From positions 1 to 64,000 of the forward strand of contig NZ_RXZH01000010.1 of assembly GCF_003970385.1 (NCBI RefSeq): DNA of 64,000 nucleotides. Reading direction: 5' to 3'. A program made the position numbers and the translations under genes. Shown one piece after another: positions 1 to 10,851 of this stretch (its first letter is position 1; every line of letters starts with the position of its first letter). The stretch comes from Vibrio aquaticus. Lineage in GTDB: Bacteria > Pseudomonadota > Gammaproteobacteria > Enterobacterales > Vibrionaceae. The notes under the pieces were generated by a model. That model searched no databases. It had not been told where the DNA came from and was given only the letters and a program-made list of their open reading frames with translations.

Positions 1-3
1 ATT

Positions 4-121
4 TGCTTGGCGACCATAGCGATTTGGACCCACCTGATTCCATGCCGAACTCAGAAGTGAAACGAATTAGCGCCGATGGTAGTGTGGGGTTTCCCCATGT
101 GAGAGTAGGACATCGCCAGGC
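4..121 (+). rRNA. rrf: 5S ribosomal RNA
   Basis: The sequence from TGCTTGGCGACC to CATCGCCAGGC is the canonical gamma-proteobacterial 5S rRNA, with the conserved CCGAACTCAGAAGTGAAACG loop and complementary ends (GCCTGGC-type terminal stem). It is the 3' end of an rrn operon whose 16S and 23S genes lie left of the window. The two tRNA genes that follow belong to the same transcript. Confidence 0.97.
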
Positions 122-163
122 TTTAAATTATGGAACCATGCCCAAGGGCATGTTTGCCACTGC

Positions 164-240
164 GGAGTGGTAGTTCAGTTGGTTAGAATACCGGCCTGTC
201 ACGCCGGGGGTCGCGGGTTCGAGTCCCGTCCACTCCGCCA
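164..240 (+). tRNA. tRNA-Asp (GTC)
   Basis: A complete 77-nt cloverleaf. The acceptor arms GGAGTGG and CCACTCC pair, the D-loop has the usual AGTTCAGTTGGTTAGAA form, the anticodon loop CTGTCAC presents GTC at 198-200, the T-arm carries GGTTCGAGTCC, and CCA is encoded at 238-240. It sits 42 bases after the 5S gene as a distal rrn-operon tRNA. Confidence 0.97.
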
Positions 241-249
241 TTATTCTAG

Positions 250-274
250 AACCTCGCTTATGCGAGGTTTTTTA
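250..274 (+). terminator. Rho-independent terminator-like hairpin after tRNA-Asp
   Basis: ACCTCGC-TTAT-GCGAGGT is a perfect 7-bp stem followed by a run of T. It lies between tRNA-Asp and tRNA-Trp, so tRNA-Trp may depend partly on read-through or on its own promoter. Confidence 0.75.
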
Positions 275-306
275 GAATCTACAATATGATAAACTGTAGT
301 TTCTAC

Positions 307-383
<77 letters not shown>

Positions 384-388
384 TATCT

Positions 389-419
389 AAGGCCTTAGTC
401 GAAAGACTAAGGCCTTTTT
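389..419 (+). terminator. Rho-independent terminator of the rrn-tRNA transcript
   Basis: GGCCTTAGTC-GAAA-GACTAAGGCC is a perfect 10-bp stem with a GAAA tetraloop followed by TTTTT. This is the strong end of the rrn/tRNA transcription unit. Confidence 0.92.
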
Positions 420-448
420 GCTTTTATGTTTAAAGACGCTGATACAGT

Positions 449-563
449 GCAGCGGATTCCCCGATTTACCCAAACAGTGCGTGTTGGGAGTTTGAATCTC
501 TGGATCGCCAGCCCAGCCCACCCCTGACATATTCAAGGCCGTAGTCTTTAGAGTCGGGCCTTT
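449..563 (+). pseudogene. Decayed tRNA-Trp copy with its terminator
   Basis: Three blocks repeat the intact tRNA-Trp in order: GCAGCGGATTCC (449-460), GTGTTGGGAGTTTGAATCTCT (481-501, one change) and CCCACCCCTG (517-526). They are followed by a degraded copy of the downstream terminator (AAGGCC...AGTC...GGGCCTTT, 535-563). Insertions of about 10-15 bases break the anticodon stem and the T-arm to acceptor junction, and the 5' half is missing, so it cannot fold as a tRNA. This is a dead tandem duplicate of tRNA-Trp plus terminator. Confidence 0.85.
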
Positions 564-774
564 CTGCATTATTACTTTCCAATTTATGCCCCACACATTT
601 TTAGTATAGAATGTTTTTAGAACAGCTCTAAACCAGCTCAAATTTTGATTTTCGCCTAGGCTTTACACTAAAGTGACTCCTGTAACTTTTAAATTGTATA
701 GATTAGGCGTAAATGAAGTGTCGTTGTTCATGCGACTTTTTAGATGAATAAGATTAACTAGCGGAGTAATAATA

Positions 775-1158
775 ATGGGACAGCTTTCAATATTGGGCTT
801 CATTGCAATTGGTGGGGCAGTTGGTGCTTGCTCTCGTTACTTAGTCGCTGAACTATGTGCCTTACTCCTCGGAAGAGGCTTCCCTTATGGTACGCTTACA
901 GTCAACGTGGTTGGTTCGTTAATGATGGGGCTACTTATTGCAGCCTTTGAGAATGAAATGATCTCGACAGAACCGTGGCGCCAAATCATTGGGTTAGGTT
1001 TCTTAGGTGCCTTAACAACTTTCTCCACATTCTCCATGGATAACGTTCTCTTAATGCAGCAAGGTGCGTTTTTTAAGATGGGCCTCAACGTATTACTGAA
1101 CGTGGTTCTCAGTATTTCAGCGGCATGGATTGGCTTTCAGCTACTAATAAAAAGCTAG
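775..1158 (+). CDS. crcB: Fluoride ion exporter CrcB (Fluc)
   Basis: A 127-residue, four-helix membrane protein of the CrcB/Fluc family, which works as an antiparallel dimer channel exporting cytoplasmic fluoride. Family signatures are visible: GGAVGACSRYL near the N terminus, GTLTVNVVGSLMMG (the conserved GTLxVNxxGS) and GALTTFSTFS (the TTFSTFS motif lining the pore). ATG at 775 follows GCGGAGTAATAATA, a usable ribosome binding site. It is monocistronic, between the tRNA pseudogene and the thiamine operon. I looked for a fluoride riboswitch upstream and saw none. Confidence 0.95.
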   Translation: MGQLSILGFIAIGGAVGACSRYLVAELCALLLGRGFPYGTLTVNVVGSLMMGLLIAAFENEMISTEPWRQIIGLGFLGALTTFSTFSMDNVLLMQQGAFFKMGLNVLLNVVLSISAAWIGFQLLIKS

Positions 1159-1188
1159 TAACTGCTCACTTTTTAACATTTTTGTACA

Positions 1189-1218
1189 AGTCGGCTTGGT
1201 TTAACCAAGCCGATTTTA
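1189..1218 (+). terminator. Terminator of crcB
   Basis: TCGGCTTGG-TTTAA-CCAAGCCGA forms a perfect 9-bp stem followed by TTTTA. It ends crcB transcription just ahead of the TPP riboswitch. Confidence 0.85.
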
Positions 1219-1233
1219 TATACTGATTTCACT

Positions 1234-1313
1234 TGTCGGAGTGCCATAAGGCTGAGACCGTTAATTCGGGATCCGTTGAACCTGATCAGATTAGAATCTG
1301 CGAAGGGAACAGG
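1234..1313 (+). promoter_or_regulatory. TPP (THI box) riboswitch
   Basis: Contains the conserved TPP aptamer elements in order: GGAGTGCC, GGCTGAGA (CTGAGA at 1252-1257), GAACCTGATC (1278-1287) and GCGAAGGGAACAGG (1300-1313). TPP binding in this class shuts off thiamine biosynthesis genes. The leader to thiC is about 155 bases beyond the aptamer and holds two short stem-loops (GATCACT...AGTGATC 1320-1346, and GCTACA...TGTAGC 1360-1384). Neither has a clear T-tract, so control may act on translation or by Rho-type termination rather than by an intrinsic terminator. Confidence 0.95.
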
Positions 1314-1444
1314 AGAAGAGATCACTACACCTTCACATCAGTGATCTATCTATTATCAAGCTACAGTATCTTTCTTTATGTAGCCCTGATACCTCTTGTC
1401 GCATCTATCCGCCAAGCATTTTTATCCAAAATCTTTTTATTTAG

Positions 1445-3408
<1,964 letters not shown>

Positions 3409-3409
<1 letters not shown>

Positions 3410-4803
3410 TGGCAAAAATCCTAATTCCGCCTGCGCAGAACGATATTACTGGTTTAGTTCAGCAATGTCTGCTGTTGGCTGAGGAACAAGGGTTTTGTAT
3501 CGAAGATATTGAGTTGGGTGTTAGCCCAACTCATTCCATTCAACTTGTTCACGAACAGCAGTGCATTCACTTTAAATCTGATTTGATCGAGATGGATGAC
3601 TCTCATATTGAAGAGTCTTTTCTAATCCACTATCGATCAAGTTTATCCGTAGAAAATTGCGCGAATCAGGGCACCAACTCAATTTTTGTTGGCATTAAGG
3701 ATCACGATAGAGTTGATGACAACTCATCGTATCTTGATATATGGCGTCATCAGATTACCAATGATATGAGAGCGCTGTCCTTTTACTCCGACTTCAAGGA
3801 TGAGTTTATACCTGAATATCATCTATCATGGCTTGTGACTTTGTCAGTTCTCGACTTTCCTATTGAGGACTCACTAACGCTTGCCAGAGCGATGGCGACT
3901 CGACAAGCTCATGTTTCACGTGAAACGCGATTGGGTGAAGGTGGAGCTTCGTCTTCGTCTAACCTTTGGGCTCACCAATTTAGTGACTTTCCAACCCCAG
4001 TTCTAGAAGATGAACGTTTAGGAATTCACGTCGGTTGGGCTAGTACCGGATCCAATATCCACTTTTCTAAGCTGAATAAGCAAAGCCTTGGACTTTATCC
4101 CGTTGTAGATGATGTTGAGTGGATTAAGAAACTGCTTCATTTAGGCATTAAGACGGTACAGTTACGAATTAAGAACCCGCAGCAAGGTGATTTAGAGCAG
4201 CAGGTTATTCGTGCCATTGAGCTTGGTCGTGAGTATGACGCTAAAGTGTTTATTAATGACTATTGGCAGTTGGCAATAAAGCACAACGCTTTTGGCGTAC
4301 ACCTTGGTCAAGAAGACATTGAAGAGTCGAACCTAAGTCAATTGAGTGATGCCGGAATCCGATTGGGCCTATCTACCCATGGCTATTACGAACTATTACG
4401 AATTACTCAAATCCACCCAAGCTATATCGCTCTTGGCCACATATTCCCAACTACAACTAAGAAAATGCCGTCAAAGCCGCAAGGGCTTGTACGCTTAGCT
4501 TTGTATCAGAAGTTGATTGATAGCATTCCTTATCGACCTATTTCTCCAGTGGAACCTTCGTCAAAAGATACTGTGGAACTCGGCTATCCTACTGTCGCGA
4601 TTGGTGGCATTGATCTAGATAATGTGCGATCAGTGTGGCAAACCGGTGTGTCGAGTTTGGCGGTAGTTCGAGCAATTACTTTGGCGGACTCTCCAAAGGC
4701 AGTCATTGATATGTTCTCTCAGTTAATGAGCAGAGAAGAAGGTAATCAGAGTGGTGACGAGGTCAACTTGAGTGGTAATGAAAGGAGTGAATGTGCTCTC
4801 TGA
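3409..4803 (+). CDS. thiE: Thiamine-phosphate synthase ThiE with a long N-terminal extension
   Basis: ThiE joins HMP-PP and thiazole phosphate to give thiamine phosphate. The catalytic TIM barrel starts near residue 228 and carries the family motifs [47 protein letters not shown] and AIGGI. At 464 residues it is about twice the usual ThiE length (about 210). The first 225 residues match no ThiE domain I know. They include [14 protein letters not shown] and [11 protein letters not shown], which loosely recall the C-terminal end of ThiD-like kinases, but no kinase active site is visible. Starts by 1-base stop/start overlap with thiC. A near-perfect parS site lies in the coding sequence at 3912. 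Confidence 0.93.
3912..3927. promoter_or_regulatory. parS: parS centromere site (in thiE)
   Basis: TGTTTCACGTGAAACG matches the universal chromosomal ParB site TGTTTCACGTGAAACA at 15 of 16 positions. It lies inside thiE and is one of three such sites within 4 kb. ParB loading here organises the origin region for segregation. Confidence 0.88.
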
Positions 4804-5554
4804 TCAACAATTTCTTCGTTACCAGCGACAAATCTCTATACCTGAAATTGGTGAAACTGGTCAGCTCCAACTATCAAAGGCTCATGTGCTAATTATTGGC
4901 TGCGGTGGGTTGGGTAGTGCGGCGAGTTTGTATTTGGCGGCGGCTGGTGTTGGCAAGTTAGTGATTGTCGATGACGACGACGTTGATTGCAGTAACTTGC
5001 AACGCCAGGTGATTTATCGTGAAGGCGACATAGGTGCCTCAAAAACTACAGCGGTAACTAAGCAACTTTCTCAGGTCAATCACTTAGTCCAAGTTCGTGC
5101 TATCAACAAACGTTTGGATAAATCGCAACTGCTCCTAGAAGTGATGTTGGCGGATGTTGTTTTAGATTGTAGTGACAATATGCCGACAAGACAGCTAATC
5201 AACAGTGCGTGTTTTGAAAGATCGACACCGTTAATCTCTGCCGCCGCGATCGGTTGGCAAGGCCAGTTTGCTGTTTTTGATTTTCAAGCATACGAAGGTG
5301 ACCAACCTTGTTACCGTTGCTTATTTCCTTTTGATGAATTGCCTCGGGCCCAATCATGCAGTGAGAACGGAATTGTGGGGCCAGTTGTTGGTACGCTTGG
5401 CAACTATCAAGCATTGGCCGCTATCCAAAAAATTGCAACTGGAATGTTTCACGTGAAACCTTTCCACTTGAATCAATTCGACGGTATGCAAATGCAATGG
5501 AGCACTATGGCAATCGGCAAAGATAAAGCATGTCAGGTATGTTCCGAAGGGTAA
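4793..5554 (+). CDS. thiF: Sulfur-carrier adenylyltransferase ThiF
   Basis: ThiF adenylates the C-terminal glycine of ThiS so that sulfur can be loaded for thiazole synthesis. It shows the E1-like nucleotide-binding motif [32 protein letters not shown] with the conserved Asp/Asn/Arg, and two CxxC pairs (CYRC, CQVC) for structural zinc. The open frame extends to GTG 4772. I choose GTG 4793 because AAGGAG (4782-4787) sits 5 bases before it, giving 253 residues and an 11-base overlap with thiE. A parS site lies near its 3' end. Confidence 0.95.
   Translation: MLSDQQFLRYQRQISIPEIGETGQLQLSKAHVLIIGCGGLGSAASLYLAAAGVGKLVIVDDDDVDCSNLQRQVIYREGDIGASKTTAVTKQLSQVNHLVQVRAINKRLDKSQLLLEVMLADVVLDCSDNMPTRQLINSACFERSTPLISAAAIGWQGQFAVFDFQAYEGDQPCYRCLFPFDELPRAQSCSENGIVGPVVGTLGNYQALAAIQKIATGMFHVKPFHLNQFDGMQMQWSTMAIGKDKACQVCSEG
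5445..5460. promoter_or_regulatory. parS: parS centromere site (in thiF)
   Basis: TGTTTCACGTGAAACC matches the chromosomal parS consensus at 15 of 16 positions. It is embedded in thiF, where it encodes FHVKP. Middle member of the three-site cluster. Confidence 0.88.
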
Positions 5555-5636
5555 CAGTATTGACTCCGCGCCACGACGTAACGAAGTGTGCAAACTGGCG
5601 ATGGGTTAATACCAACAGATAAACATGGAAGCAATT

Positions 5637-5891
5637 ATGTCATCGCATCAAATCTCAGAATCAGGTTCACTGACTGAAGACAATGACTTGATAACCATTG
5701 TGATAAACAACCAATCTCATCAAGTCGCGAGTCAATCCAATCTGACGCAAATCATTAACCAGTTCGAATTACCCGAAATGGGCTGTGTGCTGGCAATCAA
5801 CAACAATGTCGTCCCTCAAAGCGAATGGGCGAACACGGTGCTTTCTCAAGGAGATAGCATCTCTCTATTTCAAGCAATAGCAGGAGGGTGA
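5637..5891 (+). CDS. thiS: Sulfur carrier protein ThiS
   Basis: A ubiquitin-fold sulfur carrier ending in the required Gly-Gly (FQAIAGG), which ThiF adenylates and which donates sulfur to Thi[18 protein letters not shown] and [16 protein letters not shown] are typical of ThiS. An in-frame ATG also exists at 5625; ATG 5637 has GGAAG 6-7 bases upstream and is preferred. Even so the protein (84 residues) has about 18 extra N-terminal residues compared with the usual 66. There is an 82-base gap after thiF, and it overlaps the thiG reading frame at its 3' end. Confidence 0.92.
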   Translation: MSSHQISESGSLTEDNDLITIVINNQSHQVASQSNLTQIINQFELPEMGCVLAINNNVVPQSEWANTVLSQGDSISLFQAIAGG

Positions 5892-5896
5892 GCGAG

Positions 5897-6664
5897 ATGC
5901 TGAAACTAGGTGATAAGCACTTTGAATCTAGGCTGTTTACTGGGACTGGAAAATTTTCTAACAACCAGCTGATGAGTGATGCGATTCAAGCGTCGGGTTC
6001 TCAATTGGCGACAATGGCTCTAAAGCGTGTTGATGTAAATGATCGTCAAGACGATATTCTCAAGCCACTAGTTCAAGCAGGTGTTAACTTGCTGCCTAAT
6101 ACATCAGGTGCAAAAAATGCCAAAGATGCAGTGTTCGCAGCTCAGTTGGCACGAGAAGCACTTGGCACCAATTGGGTAAAGCTGGAGATTCACCCAGACC
6201 CTAAATACCTCATGCCTGATCCTATCGAAACGCTTGCCGCAGCTGAGCAGCTTGTCAGACAAGGTTTTATCGTGCTGCCTTACTGCCACGCTGACCCTGT
6301 TTTGTGTAAGCGACTTGAAGAAGTCGGCTGTGCTGCAGTGATGCCATTGGGTGCGCCGATTGGTTCGAATAAAGGAGTCGTCTCTCAGGACTTCCTCGAA
6401 ATCATCATTGATCAAGCCAACGTTCCTGTCATCGTTGATGCTGGTATTGGTGCGCCTTCACATGCCGCGCGAGCGATGGAAATGGGTGCCGACGCGGTAC
6501 TTGTTAATACAGCGATTGCTGCATCAAATGATCCCGTGGCGATGGCTATCGCGTTTAAGCTTGCTGTTGAATCAGGTCGAATGGCCTTCGAAGCGGGGCT
6601 TGCTGGAAAGGTATCTCACGCAGTTGCTTCGAGCCCATTGACTTCATTCCTTGATGAGCTTTAA
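5897..6664 (+). CDS. thiG: Thiazole synthase ThiG
   Basis: ThiG builds the thiazole phosphate ring from deoxyxylulose phosphate, dehydroglycine and ThiS thiocarboxylate. Family blocks: FTGTGKF, the Schiff-base lysine region (MALKRVDV), [33 protein letters not shown] (partial) and [11 protein letters not shown]...[13 protein letters not shown]. The frame is open from GTG 5888. ATG 5897 is preferred, with AGGAGG (5881-5886) 10 bases upstream, giving [10 protein letters not shown] and 255 residues. Translationally coupled to thiS. Confidence 0.96.
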   Translation: MLKLGDKHFESRLFTGTGKFSNNQLMSDAIQASGSQLATMALKRVDVNDRQDDILKPLVQAGVNLLPNTSGAKNAKDAVFAAQLAREALGTNWVKLEIHPDPKYLMPDPIETLAAAEQLVRQGFIVLPYCHADPVLCKRLEEVGCAAVMPLGAPIGSNKGVVSQDFLEIIIDQANVPVIVDAGIGAPSHAARAMEMGADAVLVNTAIAASNDPVAMAIAFKLAVESGRMAFEAGLAGKVSHAVASSPLTSFLDEL

Positions 6665-6681
6665 AAGTAAGCGAGGGTAAC

Positions 6682-7809
6682 ATGAGTTTCATTGAGCAAT
6701 TTAAAAAACTGGATTGGGATGATATCTCAATGTCGATCTACGCTAAAACTGCGAGTGACGTTGAACAAGCACTCAGTAAACCTAAGCGAAATTTGGAAGA
6801 TTTCAAAGCACTAATATCTCCAGCAGCAGAGCCATATTTAGAGCAAATGGCGCAGTTATCTTATACCGCGACTCGACAGCGGTTCGGCAATACCATGTCG
6901 TTGTACATCCCATTGTATCTCTCCAACTTGTGCGCTAATGCTTGTACCTATTGTGGTTTCTCTATGGAAAACCGTATTAAGCGGCGCACGTTAAATAGGG
7001 ATGAAGTGACTGCGGAAGTACAAGCGATAAAAAGGATGAAGTTTGATAGTGTGTTGTTGGTGACCGGAGAGCACGAAACCAAAGTAGGGATGAAGTACTT
7101 TCGTGAAGTGGTGCCGATGATTAAGCAAAGCTTCAATTACTTGGCGATGGAAGTACAGCCTCTTGATCAACATAGTTATGCTGAACTTAAAACGTTGGGC
7201 TTGGATGCCGTGATGGTCTATCAAGAAACCTATCATCCATCGACCTATGCAGAGCACCATTTGCGTGGCAATAAGATGGACTTCGAATATCGCTTAGATA
7301 CCCCCGACCGTTTAGCCAAAGCCGGTATTGATAAGATTGGTATTGGAGCGCTAATTGGCTTAGAAGAGTGGCGAACGGATTGTTTCTATGTCGCAGCGCA
7401 TCTCGATTACTTAGAGAGAACCTATTGGCAAACTCGATACTCCATTTCGTTTCCGAGATTGCGCCCTTGTGAGGGAGGCAGCTCATTAAATGGAATGCAG
7501 CCTAAGTCGGTGATGACAGATAAACAGCTTGTACAACTTATTTGTGCTTATCGTTTGTTAAATCCAGAAGTAGAACTATCACTTTCAACTCGAGAGTCAT
7601 CTGTATTTAGAGATAACGTATTACCTTTGGGGGTTACCTCGATGTCCGCTGCTTCAAAAACTCAACCCGGTGGTTATGCCATGGGAGATGTAGAACTAGA
7701 GCAGTTCGAGATCAGTGATGAGCGGAGTGCTGCATCTGTTGAGGATATGATTCGCTCTAAAGGGTTTGCTCCTGTATGGAGAGATTGGCATTCCGCATAT
7801 TCAGGATAG
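6682..7809 (+). CDS. thiH: 2-iminoacetate synthase ThiH
   Basis: A radical-SAM tyrosine lyase giving dehydroglycine for ThiG, as in enterobacteria that use ThiH rather than the oxidase ThiO. The CxxxCxxC cluster motif is CANACTYC at about residues 84-91. It is 375 residues, matching E. coli ThiH. ATG 6682 follows GCGAGGGTAAC. Last gene of the operon. Presence of an oxygen-sensitive ThiH fits a facultative anaerobe. Confidence 0.97.
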   Translation: MSFIEQFKKLDWDDISMSIYAKTASDVEQALSKPKRNLEDFKALISPAAEPYLEQMAQLSYTATRQRFGNTMSLYIPLYLSNLCANACTYCGFSMENRIKRRTLNRDEVTAEVQAIKRMKFDSVLLVTGEHETKVGMKYFREVVPMIKQSFNYLAMEVQPLDQHSYAELKTLGLDAVMVYQETYHPSTYAEHHLRGNKMDFEYRLDTPDRLAKAGIDKIGIGALIGLEEWRTDCFYVAAHLDYLERTYWQTRYSISFPRLRPCEGGSSLNGMQPKSVMTDKQLVQLICAYRLLNPEVELSLSTRESSVFRDNVLPLGVTSMSAASKTQPGGYAMGDVELEQFEISDERSAASVEDMIRSKGFAPVWRDWHSAYSG

Positions 7810-7844
7810 CTTAAGATTAGCGGTTTGGACCGTACAAACTAAGA

Positions 7845-7860
7845 TGTTTCACGTGAAACA
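7845..7860. promoter_or_regulatory. parS: parS centromere site (intergenic, perfect)
   Basis: TGTTTCACGTGAAACA is a perfect 16-bp palindrome and an exact match to the chromosomal parS consensus. It lies 35 bases after thiH and before the shared terminator, so no gene constrains it. With the sites at 3912 and 5445 it forms a three-site cluster. Confidence 0.95.
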
Positions 7861-7870
7861 CAAACAAAAA

Positions 7871-7897
7871 AGGGCTGACGCAAAACGTTAGCCCTTT
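7871..7897. terminator. Bidirectional terminator between thiH and the aminopeptidase gene
   Basis: AGGGCTGACG-CAAAA-CGTTAGCCCT pairs over 10 bases with one G-T pair. A-run on the left and T-run on the right allow it to end both thiH (+) and the convergent peptidase gene (-). Confidence 0.88.
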
Positions 7898-7916
7898 CTA
7901 TGATTATCGGCTCAGC

Positions 7917-9707
7917 TTAGCTGTGTGCTAGAGGCTGGGTAGCTTCACGCAGCCACTCTTTCACATCGCCTTCTACAAGTGGGCTAATGTCATCCCATAC
8001 TTTCTGGTGATAGTCGTTTAGCCAAGCAAGTTCTGGACGGGTAAGCAAATCCACATTGATGTTACGTTTGTCGATAGGACAACGAGTCAATGATTCGAAC
8101 GTCAATACAGGGAAGTCGCCTTGAGTTTCAAGTTCAACCACCAACTCTAGGTTTTCGATTCGAATACCGAATTCATCAGCTCGGTAATAACCAGGCTCGT
8201 TTGAAAGAACCATTCCCTCAACAAGCGGTGCTTCGATAAGCTTCTTAGAAATACTTTGTGGGCCTTCATGAACACTCAGGAAGTGGCCGACGCCATGACC
8301 AGTGCCGTGGTCGTAGTCAAAGCCTTCTGCCCACAGGTGCTGACGCGCTAAGATATCTAACTGGTAACCACGGGTTCCTTTCGGGAAGCGTGCGCGAGCA
8401 ATACCGATATGGCCTTTCAGTGCGAGAGTAAACTGACGGATCATCTCTTCTGACGGTTGGCCAATGGCGATAGTTCGGGTGATATCTGTTGTGCCATCAA
8501 GGTACTGACCACCTGAGTCGACAAGGTAAAGCGTGTTTAATTCTAGCTTACCCGGTTCCGGCTGGTTTGCATGATTATAGTGACACATTGCCGCATTGCC
8601 ACCAGCTGCCGAAATGGTGTCAAAGCTTAAGTCTTTAAGGCTTGGGTCTTGGCGACGGAATTGCTCGAGAGTATCTGAAAGAACGGCTTCATCATGCAGG
8701 TTACCTGCTAATACTTCCGCGTCTAGCCATGTTAAGAATTGCACCATCGCCACGCCATCACGAATATGACACGCTTTCATACCTGCAATTTCAACATCAT
8801 TCTTCGCCGCTTTTGGCATCAAGCACGGATCAGCAATTGAAAGTACTTCAGCACCACTGTTTTGCAGTACTAACTTAAACCACGCATTTGAAGTATTAGG
8901 GTCAACAAGAACCTTCTTACCTTGAAGTCGTTCTAAGCGCTGTTGAAGTTGCTCTGGGGCAAACACGTCTACGCCTTGTCCAACGTGAGAGGCAAATTGC
9001 TCAGGGATACGTGCTGGGTCTAGGAAAAATTCAACAGAAGCGTCTTTGTGAATAATTGCATGTGAAAGTAGGACTGGTAGACAAGAGACGTCTAGGCCGC
9101 GAATGTTGAGTAACCAACAGATGGAGTCCAATGCAGTAATCACAGCGCTATCTGCACCAGTATCCGAAACCAACTTAGCGATTTCTGCACGCTTACTTGT
9201 ACTTGTTTGACCCGATGTTTCATCTGGCATCAAAATCATATCAGAGATCACTGGCTCAGGTCGGTCACTCCAAAGAAGGTCGATAGGGTTTTGCTCAAGA
9301 ATTACCAACTCGTTGTTTGCTGCTAACTTGGCTTGCGCTTGATTCAACCAGCCTGCGTTGTGCATGCGAGGGTCTATCGCAACGGTGCAGTTACGTGGCA
9401 GTTGTTGAGTGATCCAGTCTAACGCCGGTTCTTCGATTAGATGGCGGTACTCAAATAGGTCTTGTGGTACTTCTTTGGTGACCTGAACGGTGTAGCGTCC
9501 ATCAACAAAAATAGCGGCTTTTTCTTGGCTGATTACGGCTACGCCTGCTGAGCCAGTGAAGCCCGTTAACCAATGAAGACGTTCGTTATGTGCAGGAACG
9601 TATTCACCTAAATATTCGTCTTCATGTGGGACTAGTAAAGCGTCGATATTGTTTTGTGCAAGCCATTGGCGAATCGCGGTTAAGCGCTGCTCAGTATTCG
9701 TTAGCAT
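7917..9707 (-). CDS. Xaa-Pro aminopeptidase (M24B family, long AMPP1-like type)
   Basis: A metallo-aminopeptidase removing N-terminal residues that precede proline. The 596-residue length is that of the three-domain AMPP1 type (two creatinase-like domains, a pita-bread catalytic domain, a C-terminal tail), not the 440-residue E. coli PepP. Metal ligands are visible in DSGGQYLDGTTDITRT (two Asp), HGTGHGVGHFLSVHEG (His), LSNEPGYY (Glu) and GIRIENLELV (Glu). No signal peptide, so cytoplasmic. Convergent with the thi operon. Confidence 0.93.
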   Translation of the reverse strand: MLTNTEQRLTAIRQWLAQNNIDALLVPHEDEYLGEYVPAHNERLHWLTGFTGSAGVAVISQEKAAIFVDGRYTVQVTKEVPQDLFEYRHLIEEPALDWITQQLPRNCTVAIDPRMHNAGWLNQAQAKLAANNELVILEQNPIDLLWSDRPEPVISDMILMPDETSGQTSTSKRAEIAKLVSDTGADSAVITALDSICWLLNIRGLDVSCLPVLLSHAIIHKDASVEFFLDPARIPEQFASHVGQGVDVFAPEQLQQRLERLQGKKVLVDPNTSNAWFKLVLQNSGAEVLSIADPCLMPKAAKNDVEIAGMKACHIRDGVAMVQFLTWLDAEVLAGNLHDEAVLSDTLEQFRRQDPSLKDLSFDTISAAGGNAAMCHYNHANQPEPGKLELNTLYLVDSGGQYLDGTTDITRTIAIGQPSEEMIRQFTLALKGHIGIARARFPKGTRGYQLDILARQHLWAEGFDYDHGTGHGVGHFLSVHEGPQSISKKLIEAPLVEGMVLSNEPGYYRADEFGIRIENLELVVELETQGDFPVLTFESLTRCPIDKRNINVDLLTRPELAWLNDYHQKVWDDISPLVEGDVKEWLREATQPLAHS

Positions 9708-9804
9708 CTGTGTTAATCCTTCATTATGGTTATAGCGTCCATTTCAACAGGCGCACGCTGTGGACGAAGTGAATAAGCTACTCTTTTTATACCCGAGCTG
9801 CAAA

Positions 9805-10746
9805 CTATCTCAGGGCAGTGGTTTTATCTTCAATCATTTGGCGAATCCAAGACAAAGCTGGGTCGTTTTCTCGGTCTCGATGCCAAAACAAGGTGTAGGC
9901 CATTGGTGGGAATTCCATTGGCAAAGGAAGTACCGTTAAGTCGAGCTGTTTAGACGCTAGCTTAACGAAGTGGCTTGGAGCCGTGAAAACGAAATCTGTG
10001 TATGAACATAAACTGGCTGCGCTATTAAAATCCGGTACAGTAATCGCAATATCTCGCTCTTTGCCGAAGTCCGCCAACCGGTAGTCGAGTAGCCAGCGCT
10101 CATTGCCATCACACCTTACTTGTACATGTCGTTGCGACAGGTAGTTCTCCAAGTTCCAGTTTTGTGTAAGAGCAGGGTGGTCTTTACGTACCAGGCACAT
10201 TTGAATGTCACGATAGATTTCTTGCTCGCAAATATCGCTCGGTGGCAGCATGGTCAGTTTTGCGTCATTAATGTCGATGTCTTTGCCAGTGATGCCTAAA
10301 TCGATTTCGCCTTTTTGTATCTGACGAAACGTTTCATCGGCCCAAGCATGCGTGGCAATAGTCACCCCTGGTGCACTCTTGAATATCTCAGGTAAGAAGT
10401 GAGGAAGAATCAGTGGGTAGACACTTTCAACCGCAGCAATCTGATAGCGGTAATCACTCGAACTAGGAGAAAACTCTTCTGGCTGAGTGAGTTGCTCTAA
10501 TTGGTTGATTAGAATATCAAGCTTTGGCTTTAGGAATAGTGCTTTTGGTGTCGGCTTTAGCCCATGAGCATGACGAATAAAAAGGGGGTCATCAAATTGT
10601 GTACGCAGTTTGGCTAAGTTCTTACTCACCGCAGATTGGCTTAAGCAAAGTCGGTGAGCAGCTCGAGTCACATTGAGTTCTTCAATAAGGACACGTAAGC
10701 AAACGAGAAGGTTGAGATCGATACGGGCGAGTTTTTCAATGTTCAC
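9805..10746 (-). CDS. LysR-family transcriptional regulator
   Basis: A 313-residue regulator with an N-terminal winged helix-turn-helix (RIDLNLLVCLRVLIEELNVTRAA, LSQSAVSKNLAKLR) and a C-terminal substrate-binding fold. The DLNLL start is typical of the NahR/LeuO/PtxR branch. It is divergent from a Bcr/CflA-type exporter 105 bases away with a LysR-type box between them, so it probably controls that exporter. Effector unknown. Confidence 0.92.
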   Translation of the reverse strand: MNIEKLARIDLNLLVCLRVLIEELNVTRAAHRLCLSQSAVSKNLAKLRTQFDDPLFIRHAHGLKPTPKALFLKPKLDILINQLEQLTQPEEFSPSSSDYRYQIAAVESVYPLILPHFLPEIFKSAPGVTIATHAWADETFRQIQKGEIDLGITGKDIDINDAKLTMLPPSDICEQEIYRDIQMCLVRKDHPALTQNWNLENYLSQRHVQVRCDGNERWLLDYRLADFGKERDIAITVPDFNSAASLCSYTDFVFTAPSHFVKLASKQLDLTVLPLPMEFPPMAYTLFWHRDRENDPALSWIRQMIEDKTTALR

Positions 10747-10773
10747 TAGAAATTCCTATATAGAATAACTTTG

Positions 10774-10788
10774 ATGATTAATTGTCAT
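10774..10788. promoter_or_regulatory. Candidate LysR-type binding box
   Basis: ATGATTAATTGTCAT is a near-perfect inverted repeat containing the T-N11-A pattern. It sits in the 105-base divergent promoter region between the LysR gene and the exporter. Assignment is by position and motif only. Confidence 0.45.
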
Positions 10789-10851
10789 TATGAGGCATAA
10801 CTAGTTTAGCCTACTATATGGCCAAATTCATCAGCTGCTATGGAGTAATAA

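Noticed and set aside
387-641. 84-codon open frame on the - strand over the tRNA-Trp pseudogene
   Set aside because: It overlaps the terminator and the tRNA relic, shows no protein family features, and is explained by the pseudogene sequence.
642-774. Possible fluoride riboswitch ahead of crcB
   Set aside because: The conserved aptamer core could not be found in this leader; only partial short similarity.
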